This document shows, in pieces, positions 62,806 through 64,000 of a stretch of DNA of 64,000 bases; position 1 is the first letter of the stretch; every line of letters starts with the position of its first letter. The notes under the pieces were generated by a model. It had not been told where the DNA came from and searched no databases. It was given only the letters and a program-made list of their open reading frames with translations. Position numbers and translations under genes: made by a program. Source of the DNA: Aquamicrobium sp. (GTDB lineage Bacteria > Pseudomonadota > Alphaproteobacteria > Rhizobiales > Rhizobiaceae); NCBI GenBank assembly GCA_019739225.1, contig JAHHDT010000004.1:1-64000 (forward strand). The letters are read 5' to 3'.

Positions 62806-64000
62806 ATGAAGGTCGGTATCGATCTGGGAACGGGCGCGGGCGGCGCGCCGGCATCCGTCGACCTTGAGGAACTGCTCGCCACGCGCCTGCTCGTCCAGGG
62901 CAATTCGGGTTCTGGCAAGTCGCACCTGCTGCGCCGGCTGCTGGAGCAGTCGGCTCCCTGGGTGCAGCAATGCGTGATCGACCCCGAGGGCGATTTCGTG
63001 ACGCTCGCCGACAGGTTCGGCCATGTGGTGGTCGACGCTGCGCGCACCGAGACGGAACTCACGCGCATTGCAGGGCGCATCCGGCAACATCGCGTTTCCG
63101 TGGTGCTCAACCTCGAGGGGCTCGACGTCGAGCAGCAGATGCGCGCCGCGGCCGCCTTTCTCGGCGGCATGTTCGATGCCGAGCGCGACCACTGGTACCC
63201 GGTGCTGGTGGTGGTGGACGAGGCTCAGCTTTTTGCGCCAGCCGCGGCCGGTGAAGTCTCCGACGAGGCGCGCAAGCTGTCGCTGGGCGCGATGACCAAC
63301 CTGATGTGCCGTGGCCGCAAGCGTGGTCTGGCCGGCGTCATCGCTACCCAGCGCCTCGCCAAGCTTGCAAAGAATGTCGCGGCGGAAGCATCCAACTTCC
63401 TCATGGGCCGGACCTTTCTGGACATCGACATGGCGCGTGCTGCCGACCTTCTCGGCATGGATCGCCGTCAGGCGGAGCAGTTCCGAGACCTCGATCGCGG
63501 TCGGTTCGTGGCGCTCGGCCCAGCGATCGCGCGCCGCCCGTTGCCGGTTGCGATCGGCGCGGTCGAGACGTCCGCGCGCTCCGTCAGCCCCAAGCTGATG
63601 CCGCTGCCGGAAACGGCGCCCGAGGATGCCGCCGAGCTGATCTTCAAGATGGACCCGATCGAGCTGCGACAACCGGTCCGTCGACCGCCGCCGCCACCTC
63701 CGCCCACACCCACGGCGGAAATCCTGGCCCAACTCGCCCGATCCAAGCCGGAGCCGGCCGGAGCCGATGCCTCATCGCTGTTTCCCGAGATCGACGAGGC
63801 CGAGCGAGACGCCGCACTCGATGCCGTGTTGCGCGAAATCGTGGCCGATGCCGATGCCGCGTTCCGCACGGTCGCCGTGCTCTACCAGGATTTTCTCGTC
63901 CGCTGCCGCATCCACAGGGTGCCTGGCCAGCCGCTGGACCTCGCTGCCTTCAAGCGCAGGCTGGCGATTGCACGGGCCGGCGTCGACGAGGCAATGGCCG
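62806..64000 (+). CDS. HerA/DUF87-type ATPase, 3' end outside window
   Basis: 398 residues are visible, starting MKVGIDLGTGAGGAPASVDL. P-loop GNSGSGKSHLLRRLLEQ, Walker B VLVVVDEAQLF and the sensor/arginine region RKRGLAGVIATQRLAKLAKN place it in the HerA/VirB4-like DUF87 clade. A long Pro-rich linker (VRRPPPPPPPT region) separates the ATPase from a C-terminal helical part that continues past 64000. HerA-type hexamers process DNA with nucleases, but no NurA-type partner is visible here. An ATG at 62802 in another frame is ignored. Confidence 0.88.
   Translation, partial: MKVGIDLGTGAGGAPASVDLEELLATRLLVQGNSGSGKSHLLRRLLEQSAPWVQQCVIDPEGDFVTLADRFGHVVVDAARTETELTRIAGRIRQHRVSVVLNLEGLDVEQQMRAAAAFLGGMFDAERDHWYPVLVVVDEAQLFAPAAAGEVSDEARKLSLGAMTNLMCRGRKRGLAGVIATQRLAKLAKNVAAEASNFLMGRTFLDIDMARAADLLGMDRRQAEQFRDLDRGRFVALGPAIARRPLPVAIGAVETSARSVSPKLMPLPETAPEDAAELIFKMDPIELRQPVRRPPPPPPPTPTAEILAQLARSKPEPAGADASSLFPEIDEAERDAALDAVLREIVADADAAFRTVAVLYQDFLVRCRIHRVPGQPLDLAAFKRRLAIARAGVDEAMA

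Overview
The window is GC-rich chromosomal DNA from an alphaproteobacterium. It most resembles Hyphomicrobiales of the Mesorhizobium / Nitratireductor / Phyllobacteriaceae type. The clues are codon bias, the TamA/TamB, aspS, parC, DUF1194, DUF3008 and Atu4866-type genes, many ABC importers with their own regulators, and palindromic repeats typical of rhizobial genomes. The genus is an inference from gene content, not a match to a reference.

Layout. (1) 1-1010: end of a small secreted-protein gene, a complete tRNA-Lys(CUU), and a short stretch with two weak hypothetical genes. (2) 1170-8997: a sugar-uptake and catabolism operon (substrate-binding protein, double ATPase, two permeases, LacI regulator, Gfo/Idh oxidoreductase, PfkB kinase). 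Its promoter carries two LacI-type palindromes, and a related palindrome lies in front of a phosphofructokinase-like gene near 25.6 kb. (3) 9060-16365: a small membrane protein, the tamA-tamB outer-membrane assembly pair, and a DUF3008 protein. (4) 16596-24264: a peptide-uptake locus. A minus-strand unit (permease, permease, ATPase, ATPase, GAF protein) is divergent from an XRE-cupin regulator, a peptide-binding protein and an M24 dipeptidase. (5) 24473-26114: the phosphofructokinase-like enzyme and a secreted Cys-containing protein.

(6) 26125-49078: the accessory part, rich in one-carbon and N-methyl amine catabolism. It holds three large FAD-GcvT fusion oxidoreductases (dimethylglycine/sarcosine dehydrogenase-like), a PLP aminotransferase, and heterotetrameric sarcosine oxidase soxB, soxD, soxA, soxG. 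Interspersed are a nitroreductase, two AraC regulators, an Atu4866 protein, a DUF2000 protein, a divergent TetR/SDR pair with twin operators, and an MscS channel. Three genes here (aminotransferase, one AraC regulator, soxG) are interrupted by apparent single-base frameshifts. (7) 49424-58128: DUF1194 protein, aspS, a ParD-like/methionine aminopeptidase pair, pyroglutamyl peptidase, a periplasmic protein and parC. (8) 58218-64000: a small secreted protein, a membrane protein, ohr/ohrR divergent around a perfect palindrome, msrP-msrQ, a DUF3592-like protein and a truncated HerA-type ATPase.

How it fits together: the window imports sugars and peptides, oxidises N-methyl compounds with transfer of the methyl carbon to tetrahydrofolate, and ends in an oxidative-damage block (organic peroxide reduction, methionine sulfoxide repair). 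Several families of palindromic repeats (16.4, 24.3, 28.6, 37.8, 41.8, 49.1, 52.2 kb) fill most larger intergenic gaps. I found no transposase, phage structural gene, rRNA operon or CRISPR array.
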